From Methanosarcina barkeri str. Wiesmoor (GTDB taxonomy: Archaea > Halobacteriota > Methanosarcinia > Methanosarcinales > Methanosarcinaceae): a stretch of DNA of 64,000 bases. The stretch covers positions 4,588,001 through 4,652,000 of the forward strand of contig NZ_CP009526.1 of the NCBI RefSeq assembly GCF_000969985.1. Reading direction: 5' to 3'. The position numbers were made by a program, and so were the translations under genes. The notes beneath the pieces are model-generated. The model did no database searches. It saw only the letters and a list, made by a program, of their open reading frames with translations, and was not told where the DNA came from. Of the stretch, positions 45,872 through 53,955 are shown in pieces; position 1 is the first letter of the stretch; each line of letters starts with the position of its first letter.

Positions 45872-46497
45872 AGTTCTTCCCCCTTTTCTCCAAGGACATA
45901 CAACTTTTGCTGTCCCTTTTTTCTCTTTGTATAAATTTTCACATGGTTTTTCTTCTCCCAGTAAATTAGCTGGAAATAGAAGCCCCACATAAGAATCAGA
46001 ACTCCTGTAGTGAAAGAATACAGAACCTGATCGTTAAGAAGATAAACTGCATGAGACGAGATATAGGGCAATAAAGCCATGAGCAAAGTGAAACCCAAAA
46101 ATAGGAATAAGACCACGCAGGCAAGCGTTCTTCTAAAGGAAGGAGAAACAACAGGATTTATTTTCACGGCATCGTATTGATGCATCTGTTTTTTCCAGCC
46201 GAGCAAATAGATCGGTAAAGAAAGTGAAAGGCCAAGAAGGAAAGCCTCTGTATTTATACCTTTTTGAAATAATTTTATGTAAACAGGAGTTAAGAAAATT
46301 GGTAGTAGAAGGAGTTGGGTATCAAGCCTGGAATGCTGGCTTGGAACCATTGGATTTTTTGCTTTTTCTCCTTCCGATTGATCATTTGCTTCAAAATTAG
46401 CAGAGCTAATCCGGGGTCCGGTATCAAGTGCTTTTGCATAGGGACACCAGCCCATAAGCTTTTTAATCTGATCAAAAACAAAAGTTTTATTGGACAT
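45868..46497 (-). CDS. DUF1673 membrane protein, array member 9 (type A)
   Basis: 209 residues. Type A features: MSNKTFVFDQIKKLMGWCPY, SSANFEANDQSEGEKAKNPM, SRLDTQLLLLPIFLTPVYIK and a WGFYFQLIYWEKKNHVKIYT end. Four hydrophobic segments. The ATG directly follows the TAA of member 8; its TGA overlaps the start of member 10. Closest relatives are members 6 and 3. Confidence 0.8.
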   Translation of the reverse strand: MSNKTFVFDQIKKLMGWCPYAKALDTGPRISSANFEANDQSEGEKAKNPMVPSQHSRLDTQLLLLPIFLTPVYIKLFQKGINTEAFLLGLSLSLPIYLLGWKKQMHQYDAVKINPVVSPSFRRTLACVVLFLFLGFTLLMALLPYISSHAVYLLNDQVLYSFTTGVLILMWGFYFQLIYWEKKNHVKIYTKRKKGQQKLYVLGEKGEEL

Positions 46498-47103
46498 TTA
46501 TTTTCGCTCCAGGATTACGTACGACTTCTTCCATGTTCCGTAGCTTTTGTCAAAATAAATCGTTACGTGATTAATTTTCTCCCAATATATTATTTGGAAA
46601 TAGCTAAGCCAAATTCCAACCAGTAAACCCGCGCCGAATGAAACTATTACTTGCGGGATATGTTCGTGACCAACAATGATACTAAGGAAAAATATCACAA
46701 AATAAAGCGCATACGGGATCGTGAGTATAATACTTTTCTTCTTGTCTGAATGTTCAATAACTGACCGCTTTATCAGGGCATCGTATCTTTCCATTTGAAT
46801 CTTCCAGTAAAATGCAACATCAACCAACGCAGTGAAAAATCCGGCAAGTAAAAAGATCGGGTTTATGCTTGTTTGATTAAGTACCAGAAAACACACGGAC
46901 GTATAAAAAATGCCAAATAGAAGAATTCGAGTACTTGCTTTCCGGAGCCTTTCTGGACTTTTCATATCTCCGCCTTCTCTTCCTGCTCCGGCTGGAATGT
47001 CTAACTCAAAACGCTCAAGATTAACGTACTGACTGGTTTCAGATATTCTGGCATTCGGGCACCATCCCATAAGCTTTTTTATGTTTTCAACTCTAAGGCT
47101 CAC
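46498..47103 (-). CDS. DUF1673 membrane protein, array member 8 (type C)
   Basis: 201 residues starting at GTG (47103), which overlaps the TGA of member 7 as GTGA. MSLRVENIKKLMGWCPNARI, then VNLERFELDIPAGAGREGGD and LSYFQIIYWEKINHVTIYFD; the end TWKKSYVILERK is the same as in member 5. The soluble Gly/Arg-rich linker between motif and first helix is typical of type C. Confidence 0.8.
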   Translation of the reverse strand: MSLRVENIKKLMGWCPNARISETSQYVNLERFELDIPAGAGREGGDMKSPERLRKASTRILLFGIFYTSVCFLVLNQTSINPIFLLAGFFTALVDVAFYWKIQMERYDALIKRSVIEHSDKKKSIILTIPYALYFVIFFLSIIVGHEHIPQVIVSFGAGLLVGIWLSYFQIIYWEKINHVTIYFDKSYGTWKKSYVILERK

Positions 47104-47699
47104 ATTTTTCCCTCCTTTTCCCCAATAGCATATGCCTTTTGGAAGCCATTTTCACTTTCAATATAAATTCTCATATGGTTTTTCTTCTCCCAGTGAATTA
47201 GCTGGAAATAAAAACCCCACATGAAAAAACAAAGAATTGAAAGTCCGAATAAGGCTGAGTGCCAGGATTGTCTTATCATATAAGTGAGCAACATAAGCAG
47301 AGCAATAAAAACTATGATTATCAAAACCCAAAGATATGATAATTTAGAGACATAACGGACAATAGGTTTTTTCGCAATGTCGTTGAACCGCTGAATCCGC
47401 TCATTCCAGTGAAATACAAAATAAAATAGGGGAGGTAATGATGCGAAAAAGGATGGGAGAAGGCCCATGTGATTGTATATAAGGAAATGAACAAATGTTA
47501 AAAAAATAGCAAATAGAAGAATTTGATTGCTTTCTCTCTGGAGCCATCCGGAGTTCTTTAAACAGCTATTATCTCCCCTTGCTCTGTCCGGAACATTGGA
47601 ATCAAAATATTCAAGGTCAATATTCCTTCTAGCTTCAGGTGCTCTGGCGTTAGGGCACCATCCCATCAGCTTTTTTATACTTTCGACTTTAAGGCTCAC
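47100..47699 (-). CDS. DUF1673 membrane protein, array member 7 (type B)
   Basis: 199 residues starting at GTG (47699), overlapping the TGA of member 6. MSLKVESIKKLMGWCPNARA, NIDLEYFDSNVPDRARGDNS, then helices within ILLFAIFLTFVHFLIYNHMG and LWVLIIIVFIALLMLLTYMI, ending WEKKNHMRIYIESENGFQKA. Nearly the same as member 4 (48,928-49,530) at the DNA level, 1.83 kb away, so a recent duplicate. Confidence 0.82.
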   Translation of the reverse strand: MSLKVESIKKLMGWCPNARAPEARRNIDLEYFDSNVPDRARGDNSCLKNSGWLQRESNQILLFAIFLTFVHFLIYNHMGLLPSFFASLPPLFYFVFHWNERIQRFNDIAKKPIVRYVSKLSYLWVLIIIVFIALLMLLTYMIRQSWHSALFGLSILCFFMWGFYFQLIHWEKKNHMRIYIESENGFQKAYAIGEKEGKM

Positions 47700-48322
47700 T
47701 TTCCCCCCTCCTTTTCCCCGATAGTATACGTCTTTTGGAATCTATTTTCATTTTTGATATGAATTATCATGTGATTTTTTTTCTCCCAGTAAAATAGCTG
47801 AAGGCAAGTTCCCCACATAGTAAGAATCCAGGTTGCTGCAATAAAAGAATACATTGATTGAGAGCTAATAGAAGAAGGCGTGTAAGACAAGAAAACTATA
47901 GGTGGGAAACTCAAAAACAAAATTAGAGAGAAGAAAACAAAGAAGAGTACTATTTTAGAGATATAACGAACAGTGGGTTTTTTTGCGGCGGCATCGTATT
48001 CACGTATCTGATTTTTCCAGAAAAGTAAATTTATCATCAAAGAAAACAAAATGCCCAAAAAGAGGAACTCAAAATTTACACCCTTTACTAACAGCATAAC
48101 TGTGTAAAGAGGAGTTAGGAAAAGGGTTGGTAGGAGTAGTCTGACATCAAGCCTGGAAAAACGGTTCAGAGCCAGCGGGCTCCTGGCCTTTTCTCCTCGA
48201 GACCGAGCATATGCTTCAAAATTAACAGGGCTACTTCTAGATCCTGTTTCAAGTGGTTTTGCATTCGGGCACCATCCCATCAGCTTTTTGATCTGATCAA
48301 AAACAAAAACTTTAGCTGACAT
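47696..48322 (-). CDS. DUF1673 membrane protein, array member 6 (type A)
   Basis: 208 residues. MSAKVFVFDQIKKLMGWCPN, SSPVNFEAYARSRGEKARSP, FSRLDVRLLLPTLFLTPLYT, and LQLFYWEKKNHMIIHIKNEN at the end. The ATG abuts the TAA of member 5. The tail FQKTYTIGEKEGGK resembles type B tails, so the 3' part may have been exchanged between types. Confidence 0.8.
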   Translation of the reverse strand: MSAKVFVFDQIKKLMGWCPNAKPLETGSRSSPVNFEAYARSRGEKARSPLALNRFSRLDVRLLLPTLFLTPLYTVMLLVKGVNFEFLFLGILFSLMINLLFWKNQIREYDAAAKKPTVRYISKIVLFFVFFSLILFLSFPPIVFLSYTPSSISSQSMYSFIAATWILTMWGTCLQLFYWEKKNHMIIHIKNENRFQKTYTIGEKEGGK

Positions 48323-48931
48323 TTATTTTCTCTCCAGGATTACGTACGACTTCTTCCATGTTCCGTGGCTTTTGTCAAAATAAATCGTTTTGTGGTTCTT
48401 TTTCTGCCAATATATTAGCTGGAAATAGCTAAGCCACATTACGACTAGGAGACCACTCATAAATGAAATTATTACTTGCATAGAATGGTTCCTTTCCACA
48501 TCTCCAGAAAAAATCCAATAAAAAAGAAATGCATAAAAAATTAGATTCATTATTTGAGATACTTTTTTCATGAAGGAGTTATCACAAATGTGTTTCTGTG
48601 CGAGAGTGTCGTATCTGCGCATCTGCTTCTTCCAGTCAAAGACAATAACTGCTACAGAAATGGAAAATCCTGCAAGTAAAAAGGTTAGATTTAGACCCAG
48701 ATGATTAATCGCCAGGAGATATGCAAGTGTAAATAAAATGTTAATCAGGATAGTGTAAGCACTCGTTTTCCGAAGCCATCCGGGATTTCTTTGATCCCCG
48801 TTATCTCCCTTTGCTTTGTCCGGGATATCAGAATCAAAATTCTCAAAGCTAATGTTTCGTCTGGATTCAGATGCTTTGGCATTAGGACACCATCCCATAA
48901 GCTTTTTTATGTTTTTAACTCTAAGGCTCAC
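48323..48931 (-). CDS. DUF1673 membrane protein, array member 5 (type C)
   Basis: 202 residues from GTG at 48931, overlapping the TGA of member 4. MSLRVKNIKKLMGWCPNAKA, ISFENFDSDIPDKAKGDNGD, INILFTLAYLLAINHLGLNL and YFQLIYWQKKNHKTIYFDKS. Here the second residue of the WEKKNH motif is Gln. The C-terminus matches member 8. Confidence 0.8.
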   Translation of the reverse strand: MSLRVKNIKKLMGWCPNAKASESRRNISFENFDSDIPDKAKGDNGDQRNPGWLRKTSAYTILINILFTLAYLLAINHLGLNLTFLLAGFSISVAVIVFDWKKQMRRYDTLAQKHICDNSFMKKVSQIMNLIFYAFLFYWIFSGDVERNHSMQVIISFMSGLLVVMWLSYFQLIYWQKKNHKTIYFDKSHGTWKKSYVILERK

Positions 48932-49530
48932 ATTTCTCCCTCCTTTTCCCCAATAGCATATGCCTTTTGGAAGCCATTTTCACTTTCAATATAAATTCTC
49001 ATATGGTTTTTCTTCTCCCAGTGAATTTGCTGGAAATAAAAACCCCACATCAAAAAACAAAGAATTGAAAGTCCTAATAAGGCTAAGTGCCAGGATTGTA
49101 TTATCATATAAGTGAGCAACATCATCGGAGCAATAAAAACTATGATTATCAAAAAAACCCAAAGATATGATAATTTAGAGACATGGCGGACAATAGGTTT
49201 TTTCGCGATGTCGTTGAACCGCTGAATCCGCTCTTTCCAGTGAAATACAAAATAAAATAGGGGAGGTAATGGTGCGAAAAAGGATGGGAGAAGGCCCATG
49301 TGATTGTATATAAGGAAATGAACAAATGTTAAAAAAATAGCAAATAGAAGAGTTTGATTGCTTTCTCTCTGGAGCCATCCGGGGTTCTTTAAACAGCTAT
49401 TATCTCCCCTTGCTCTGTCCGGAACATTGGAATCAAAATTTTCAAGGTCAATATTCCTTCTGGCTTCAGATGCTTTTGCATTTGGGCACCATCCCATCAA
49501 CTTTTTAATATATTTTGCTTCCCAATTTAT
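48928..49530 (-). CDS. DUF1673 membrane protein, array member 4 (type B), start codon ATA or lost
   Basis: About 200 residues if read from ATA at 49530. From there the frame gives NWEAKYIKKLMGWCPNAKAS, seven codons before IKK, exactly as in member 7 (GTG start). A ribosome site GGAGG ends seven bases upstream. The ATA overlaps the TAA of member 3 as ATAA, where other junctions are ATGA or GTGA. The first canonical starts, TTG 49500 and ATG 49497, would remove the IKKL part of the family motif. The body is nearly the same as member 7. Either AUA initiation or a recently silenced gene. Confidence 0.75.
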   Translation of the reverse strand: MNWEAKYIKKLMGWCPNAKASEARRNIDLENFDSNVPDRARGDNSCLKNPGWLQRESNQTLLFAIFLTFVHFLIYNHMGLLPSFFAPLPPLFYFVFHWKERIQRFNDIAKKPIVRHVSKLSYLWVFLIIIVFIAPMMLLTYMIIQSWHLALLGLSILCFLMWGFYFQQIHWEKKNHMRIYIESENGFQKAYAIGEKEGEM

Positions 49531-50144
49531 ATCTCTCCCTCCTTTTCCCCAATAACATACATCTTTTGGAATCCCTTTTCATTTTTTACATAAATTTTCA
49601 TATTGTTTTTTCTTTCCCAATAAATTAACTGAAGATAACTTCCCCACATAAAGATCCAGGCTCCAGCACCTAAGGAATACAATGATCTAACGTTAAGAAA
49701 AGAGGATATCTGAGATAAGAAAACCATAGGCAAAATTAATAACAAGATTATTGCTAAGAAAACCCAGAAGAATGTTTTTTTAAGGGAAGAACCAACAACA
49801 GGCTTTTTCGTCAGGGAATCGTAATGATGTATCTGCTTTTTCCAGCCAAGCAGATAAATCAGCAGAGAAAGTGAAAAACCTAAAAAGAAGGCCTCTGCAT
49901 TTATACTTTTTTGAAATAGCAAATTTATGTAAAAAGGAGTTATGAATAGTGTTGGTAGGAGAATTCGAATATCAAGCCTGGAAAAAAGCTTGGAAATACG
50001 ACTTGTAATCTCTGGATTCCTGGCTTTTTCTCCTCCAGATTGACCATATAATTCAAAATTAGCAGAACTAATCCTGGGTCCGTTTTCAAATGCTTTTGCA
50101 TTCGGGCACCATCCCATCAGTTTCTTGATGTATTCCAGAGTCAT
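49527..50144 (-). CDS. DUF1673 membrane protein, array member 3 (type A)
   Basis: 205 residues; GGGGAGATGCT precedes the ATG, 13 nt after the stop of member 2. The first residues MTLEYIKKLMGWCPNAKAFE are like member 2, but the rest is type A: SSANFELYGQSGGEKARNPE, SRLDIRILLPTLFITPFYIN, LQLIYWERKNNMKIYVKNEK. A hybrid N-terminus suggests recombination between types 2 and A. Its stop is the TAA of the ATAA junction. Confidence 0.8.
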   Translation of the reverse strand: MTLEYIKKLMGWCPNAKAFENGPRISSANFELYGQSGGEKARNPEITSRISKLFSRLDIRILLPTLFITPFYINLLFQKSINAEAFFLGFSLSLLIYLLGWKKQIHHYDSLTKKPVVGSSLKKTFFWVFLAIILLLILPMVFLSQISSFLNVRSLYSLGAGAWIFMWGSYLQLIYWERKNNMKIYVKNEKGFQKMYVIGEKEGEI

Positions 50145-50157
50145 AGCATCTCCCCGT

Positions 50158-50859
50158 TTATGTATTTACAATGTAGATTCCCGGCATTTTGCGCCCGTAC
50201 ACAATTATTATTTTCCCATTCCTCTTTTCCCAGTATACATCCGTAAGGTAATACAGAAAAGCCGTCAAACAAAAGCCAGATAGAAATGCTATAATGTATT
50301 TCCAGTCAAGCCATAAACTTAAGCCGAGAAGCACTACTAAGCCAGTTGAATCAAAATTAAAATAATAAAACAAAGCTATCAAACAAAAGGCAGAAATAAA
50401 AAACACAATGAGTCCCCAATTAAACTGTGAAAAAAAGAAATACAGTAATACCAGGGAAAGCATTAGATTTATAACTCTCCATTTTGGATACACAATATTC
50501 TTCTTTATTTTCTTGCCTGTGCTTTTTATTTTATTCAAGAAATGCCAGTTCCAGATGCACAAGAGCAGGTTAAAAATGGTTCCGATAGTTAACCCAAATA
50601 TGAAACCTTTATCCATAGGATGAATGCCCAGAAAGCCAATTCCCAACAAGGATACAAGAGTCAGCCCTGAAGACATCATTAAGGTCCTGTTATGGCGTCT
50701 GCTCCACCAACCAGTGGGTAAAACCGGAAGACTTCCAGCATCTCTCCCTTTAGCTTGGTCACTTGCTTCAAAATATTTTGAATGGATGGCATGTTGAGTT
50801 TCAAGCATTTTTGCATTCGGGCACCATCCCATCAGTTTCTTAATGTATTCCAGAGTCAT
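50158..50859 (-). CDS. DUF1673 membrane protein, array member 2
   Basis: About 233 residues from the ATG at 50859, chosen because member 3 starts with the same MTLEYIKKLMGWCPNAK; an ATG at 50877 overlapping the stop of member 1 is an alternative. Shares with member 1 the stretch RRHNRTLMMSSGLTLVSLLG and the end YLTDVYWEKRNGKIIIVYGR. It has extra hydrophobic segments (LMLSLVLLYFFFSQFNWGLI, VLLGLSLWLDWKYIIAFLSG), so probably six membrane helices rather than four. Confidence 0.8.
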   Translation of the reverse strand: MTLEYIKKLMGWCPNAKMLETQHAIHSKYFEASDQAKGRDAGSLPVLPTGWWSRRHNRTLMMSSGLTLVSLLGIGFLGIHPMDKGFIFGLTIGTIFNLLLCIWNWHFLNKIKSTGKKIKKNIVYPKWRVINLMLSLVLLYFFFSQFNWGLIVFFISAFCLIALFYYFNFDSTGLVVLLGLSLWLDWKYIIAFLSGFCLTAFLYYLTDVYWEKRNGKIIIVYGRKMPGIYIVNT

Positions 50860-50873
50860 AGTGTCCATTCCAT

Positions 50874-51455
50874 TCATGCATTTACAATGTAGATATCTGG
50901 CATGTAACTCCCTTCCAGAAGCACGATTTTTTCGTTTTTCTTTTCCCAGTATACATCTGTAAGGTAATACAGAAAAGATGTCAAACAAAAACCGGAAATA
51001 AATGCCAAAACAACTCTCCAGCCAACCAGTGAAGACTGTGTAAGCAGTGTTGTAAAGCCTAATAACCCAGATATGACTATCAATTTATTTTTTGTCTGAA
51101 CTCTTTTGCTGGAGTTTTTTATTTTATTCAAAAAATGCCAGTTCCAGATGCAAAGAGGCAGGTTAAAGATAGTTCCGATAATTAGCCCAAATATGAAACT
51201 TTCATCTCTGAGATGCACCCCAAAAAATCCAATTCCCAACAAGGATACAAGAGTCAGCCCTGAAGACATCATTAAGGTCCTGTTATGGCGTCTGTTCCAC
51301 CACCCGGAGGATAAAGGCGAATTTGCGGCATCTTTTCCTCTGGACTGATTGTTCGCTTCAAAATATTCAGGGTGGATGGCATGTTGATTTTCAATCGTTT
51401 TTGCGTTTGGACACCACCCCATAAGCTTCCTTATACTTTTTGTGAATACGTCCAT
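50874..51455 (-). CDS. DUF1673 membrane protein, array member 1
   Basis: 193 residues; GTGAAGGG lies about eight bases before the ATG, 40 nt after the regulator gene. MDVFTKSIRKLMGWCPNAKT, then HPEYFEANNQSRGKDAANSP, RRHNRTLMMSSGLTLVSLLG, and the end LYYLTDVYWEKKNEKIVLLE. Pairs with member 2: about 90 bases around 50,640-50,730 and 51,230-51,320 are almost the same. First membrane-protein gene of the operon. Confidence 0.8.
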   Translation of the reverse strand: MDVFTKSIRKLMGWCPNAKTIENQHAIHPEYFEANNQSRGKDAANSPLSSGWWNRRHNRTLMMSSGLTLVSLLGIGFFGVHLRDESFIFGLIIGTIFNLPLCIWNWHFLNKIKNSSKRVQTKNKLIVISGLLGFTTLLTQSSLVGWRVVLAFISGFCLTSFLYYLTDVYWEKKNEKIVLLEGSYMPDIYIVNA

Positions 51456-51495
51456 CTTTAACCCTTCACTTAATTTTACCTGCCTTTACTCAGGC

Positions 51496-51945
51496 CTATT
51501 CTATCGATTCTTTTAATTTCTCAAACAATTCATCAGCTATCTTTGTGGGATCATCCGTACTCTGTAGTTTGAGCTGCATCTCTTCTGCAAAGTCCCAAAG
51601 GAGTTCGATGCATTCTCTGTACCTCTCACAAGACCCGCATTCACCTTCGTGTTCATACCAGACCTGCATTCCGTGTTTTGCCGAAACAAAGATTATTGCA
51701 TTGGCTTTGAAAGGTATCGATTTCCCAAAGAGTATCCCTTTCTTTGAGTCAAGTTTTTCAACTTCGATCCTGTTTGCACTGGCCATTTCAAGCAGGGTTT
51801 CCTCAATGCGTTTATTCATACTGAGAAGGGCTCGCGAGACTGCCTGCCTGGAGACCCCGAAACGCTTTGCGATATTGATATTCGGGAGCCCGTTTCGGCG
51901 CAGAACCCAGAATTCAAACTGTTTTTCACCTGCCGGTATGAACAT
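51496..51945 (-). CDS. HTH transcriptional regulator (Tfx-like) heading the DUF1673 operon
   Basis: 149 residues. The N-terminal half holds a sigma-region-4-like helix-turn-helix, FWVLRRNGLPNINIAKRFGV followed by SRQAVSRALLSMNKRIEE; the C-terminal half is a small alpha/beta domain (LFGKSIPFKANAIIFVSAKH) ending in a Cys group GECGSCERYREC that may bind metal. The layout resembles archaeal Tfx-type regulators. ATG at 51945 lies about 27 nt from a strong TATA box, so the message is nearly leaderless. It is only 40 nt upstream of the first DUF1673 gene on the same strand, and probably controls its own operon. Confidence 0.8.
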   Translation of the reverse strand: MFIPAGEKQFEFWVLRRNGLPNINIAKRFGVSRQAVSRALLSMNKRIEETLLEMASANRIEVEKLDSKKGILFGKSIPFKANAIIFVSAKHGMQVWYEHEGECGSCERYRECIELLWDFAEEMQLKLQSTDDPTKIADELFEKLKESIE

Positions 51946-51966
51946 ATGTAAACATCTGAACGTTGA

Positions 51967-51978
51967 CTATATATAACT
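51967..51978 (-). promoter_or_regulatory. TATA box of the regulator/DUF1673 operon
   Basis: AGTTATATATAG on the minus strand, preceded by purine-rich AGCAGAA. Its centre is about 27 nt before the ATG at 51945, which implies a leaderless or very short-leader transcript. Confidence 0.65.
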
Positions 51979-52195
51979 TTCTGCTCTGAAAACTTTTGAA
52001 GCTGTCTGCCTAAAAAATTATACACTATGAAAATAATTCTAAAATATTATTAAAAGCAGTTTAATGATCTGGCCATAAAAAATATATAGAAAGTGATCAA
52101 AGCTTGCCCCATAAGTGAATATTTTTACGCAAATTTGACCACAAAATAACGTATAAAATTATATAAAAAGGTAATAGAACCAACGAGGCTCTTTT

Positions 52196-52606
52196 ATGCA
52201 AAAAGAGGGCGAGTTTGAATCAAATCCTGAAGTTATATACCTCTCTGAAGACTCAAAAACCAAAAATGAAGACGAAAGACCAAAAAAGGAAAGTGAAGAA
52301 TTTGGAGTTGAAGCTAAAGCAGCGGTTGATTCCAGAATCTATGAACGTCCATTTTATTTTCTTGGTATACCTTTTGTTATTGTCTTTGGAGGCATCGGAA
52401 GCAAATATGAAAGTATCTTTTCCATTGAATATGAAGGAAAAACAGTTGTTGTACTCTACCATGGCCTCTGCCTTGTCTCAGCAACGGACAAGCTCCTTAT
52501 TCATGGAAAATGGTATAAGGGTAAAAAGCTTGGGATAAAGGGAAATGTCATTATAGCGAACAGGGTTGAAGACCTGAGTTCTGGGCTTGTCTTCAGTCGT
52601 GAATGA
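52196..52606 (+). CDS. Hypothetical soluble protein, 136 residues
   Basis: GAGG ends eight bases before the ATG, and a TATA-like ATTATATAAAAAG lies at about 52157-52169, so expression is credible. The first 45 residues are very charged (PKKESEEFGVEAKAAVDSR). The rest is beta-rich: RPFYFLGIPFVIVFGGIGSK, YEGKTVVVLYHGLCLVSATD, IHGKWYKGKKLGIKGNVIIA, which looks like an OB- or SH3-like barrel. I recognise no family. It diverges from the regulator of the DUF1673 operon. Confidence 0.7.
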   Translation: MQKEGEFESNPEVIYLSEDSKTKNEDERPKKESEEFGVEAKAAVDSRIYERPFYFLGIPFVIVFGGIGSKYESIFSIEYEGKTVVVLYHGLCLVSATDKLLIHGKWYKGKKLGIKGNVIIANRVEDLSSGLVFSRE

Positions 52607-52830
52607 CTTTGCATGACAACTGTTCTATCAGGATTCTAGTGTCATGGCAATTTAATTATTTAGCATAATCTTTGATAGCTTCTTATCAACATATAGCGAT
52701 TCAGAGTTAACATGTGACCAATAACTAAATTTTCAAGATACTAGTCTATTATAATTCATGATTTTTCTTTTAGTTTTGAGCTTCTTTGTCCAAGCTTACA
52801 ATTTTTCTTAGAATAGTTTTTATGGAATAT

Positions 52831-52912
52831 TGCTTGCAAGCAAGTATCCCTATTGTTGTGGGATGATATTTTGAGATTTCAGGGCTATATACTTACAAGC
52901 AAGCAGTATCCT
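52831..52912. repeat. Paired TTGC/AAGCAAG palindromic words
   Basis: TGCTTGCAAGCAAGTATCCC at 52831-52850 and TACTTACAAGCAAGCAGTAT near 52889-52908 are imperfect inverted (and in part direct) repeats. The first contains the perfect palindrome CTTGCAAG. The spacer is gene-free. Possible hairpin or protein-binding site; part of the 550-bp gap between the 52196 gene and dapB. Confidence 0.45.
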
Positions 52913-52992
52913 ATTTCCCACATTATAATATATATAACTTTCCAGAGAACTGATTAATATTAATCTTCTAAAAAGTAAACCTGCTTGGCTTG

Positions 52993-53094
52993 AGTTAAAA
53001 AAATTAGAAAAAAGAGAGTAAACAGCTCTTTTCTAAGTTAAAAAAGATTAAAAAAAGAGAGTAAACAGCTCTTTTCTAAGTTAAAAGAGAGTAG
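52993..53094. repeat. 43-bp tandem repeat with AAAAGAG/CTCTTTT hairpins
   Basis: Two nearly perfect 43-bp units (52993 and 53036) and a truncated third (53079). Each has AGTTAAAAAA, then AAAAAGAGAGTAAACAGCTC followed by TTTTCTA. AAAAGAG and CTCTTTT can pair, with a T-run after the stem on the plus strand, so each unit resembles a terminator for the plus-strand gene at 52196 or for dapB from the other side. Confidence 0.75.
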
Positions 53095-53163
53095 GCCTGA
53101 TAAGGAAAATCAGAGCCCAACTAGTTGTTCGAAATTTTTTTTAATTGCTGATTAAAGATGTTC

Positions 53164-53955
53164 TTATAAACCAAGCACATCGTCCATTGAATAAATTCCT
53201 GGTTTTTGCCTGCAGACCCATTCGGCTGCACGGACTGCACCTTTGGCAAAGATCTGGCGGGAGTGAGCTATGTGCTTGATCTCAATTCTTTCAGAATTCC
53301 CCGCGAAAAGCACAATATGGTCGCCTGTGATATCTCCAGCGCGGACTCCATGAATTCCAATTTCTTTTCCGCGTGGGGCAATACCTTCCCTGCCGTAGAC
53401 ATATTCCCTTCCGCCGACAGCCTCACTAATAATGTCGGCTGCTCTAAGGGCGGTTCCACTTGGGGCATCTTTTTTCTGGTTGTGGTGAGCTTCAATAATC
53501 TCGATATCATAATCTGCGAGATATTTTGCAGCTTCCCTGATAATCTTGAAAAAGACATTAACGCCTACTGAATAGTTAGGGGAAATGACGGCACTTACCT
53601 GACCTTCCTGAATAGCTTCGTCAATTACTGCTCGCTGCTCAGGAGTCAACCCTGTGGTTCCTATTATGAGATTTACCCCGGCTCTGGCTGCTATCGGAGC
53701 GTTAACTACGGTTGCGCCGGCTGCGGTGAAGTCGATAAGGACATCAGCCTTGCTTTCTTTCAGAACAGTTTCAAGGTTTTTTACATCCGAGATCTGGACT
53801 CCAAGTTTCCCTACACGGGCAAATTCTCCTGCGTCCCTTCCAAAATAGCTGATGTCAAAAGCCGCAACAAGCTGCATATCCTTAGAGTTGATAACATTCT
53901 CCACAATTAAAGAGCCCATCCTGCCGCAGGCTCCGAGTACTGCTACGTTAATCAT
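53164..53955 (-). CDS. dapB: 4-hydroxy-tetrahydrodipicolinate reductase
   Basis: 263 residues. Reduces the DapA product in lysine/diaminopimelate synthesis. N-terminal NAD(P)H loop VAVLGACGRMGSLIVENVIN, then DVLIDFTAAGATVV, GTTGLTPEQ, the substrate loop ISPNYSVGVNVFFKI, and the family signature EIIEAHHNQKKDAPSGTAL, with the catalytic His and Lys. GIHGVRAGDITGDHIVLFAG follows. ATG overlaps the dapA stop by 4 nt (53952-53955). Confidence 0.97.
   Translation of the reverse strand: MINVAVLGACGRMGSLIVENVINSKDMQLVAAFDISYFGRDAGEFARVGKLGVQISDVKNLETVLKESKADVLIDFTAAGATVVNAPIAARAGVNLIIGTTGLTPEQRAVIDEAIQEGQVSAVISPNYSVGVNVFFKIIREAAKYLADYDIEIIEAHHNQKKDAPSGTALRAADIISEAVGGREYVYGREGIAPRGKEIGIHGVRAGDITGDHIVLFAGNSERIEIKHIAHSRQIFAKGAVRAAEWVCRQKPGIYSMDDVLGL

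Noticed and set aside
45272-45988. Extended N-terminus for array member 10
   Set aside because: The extra 39 codons lie inside member 9. The family motif, ribosome site and ATGA overlap all fix the start at 45871.
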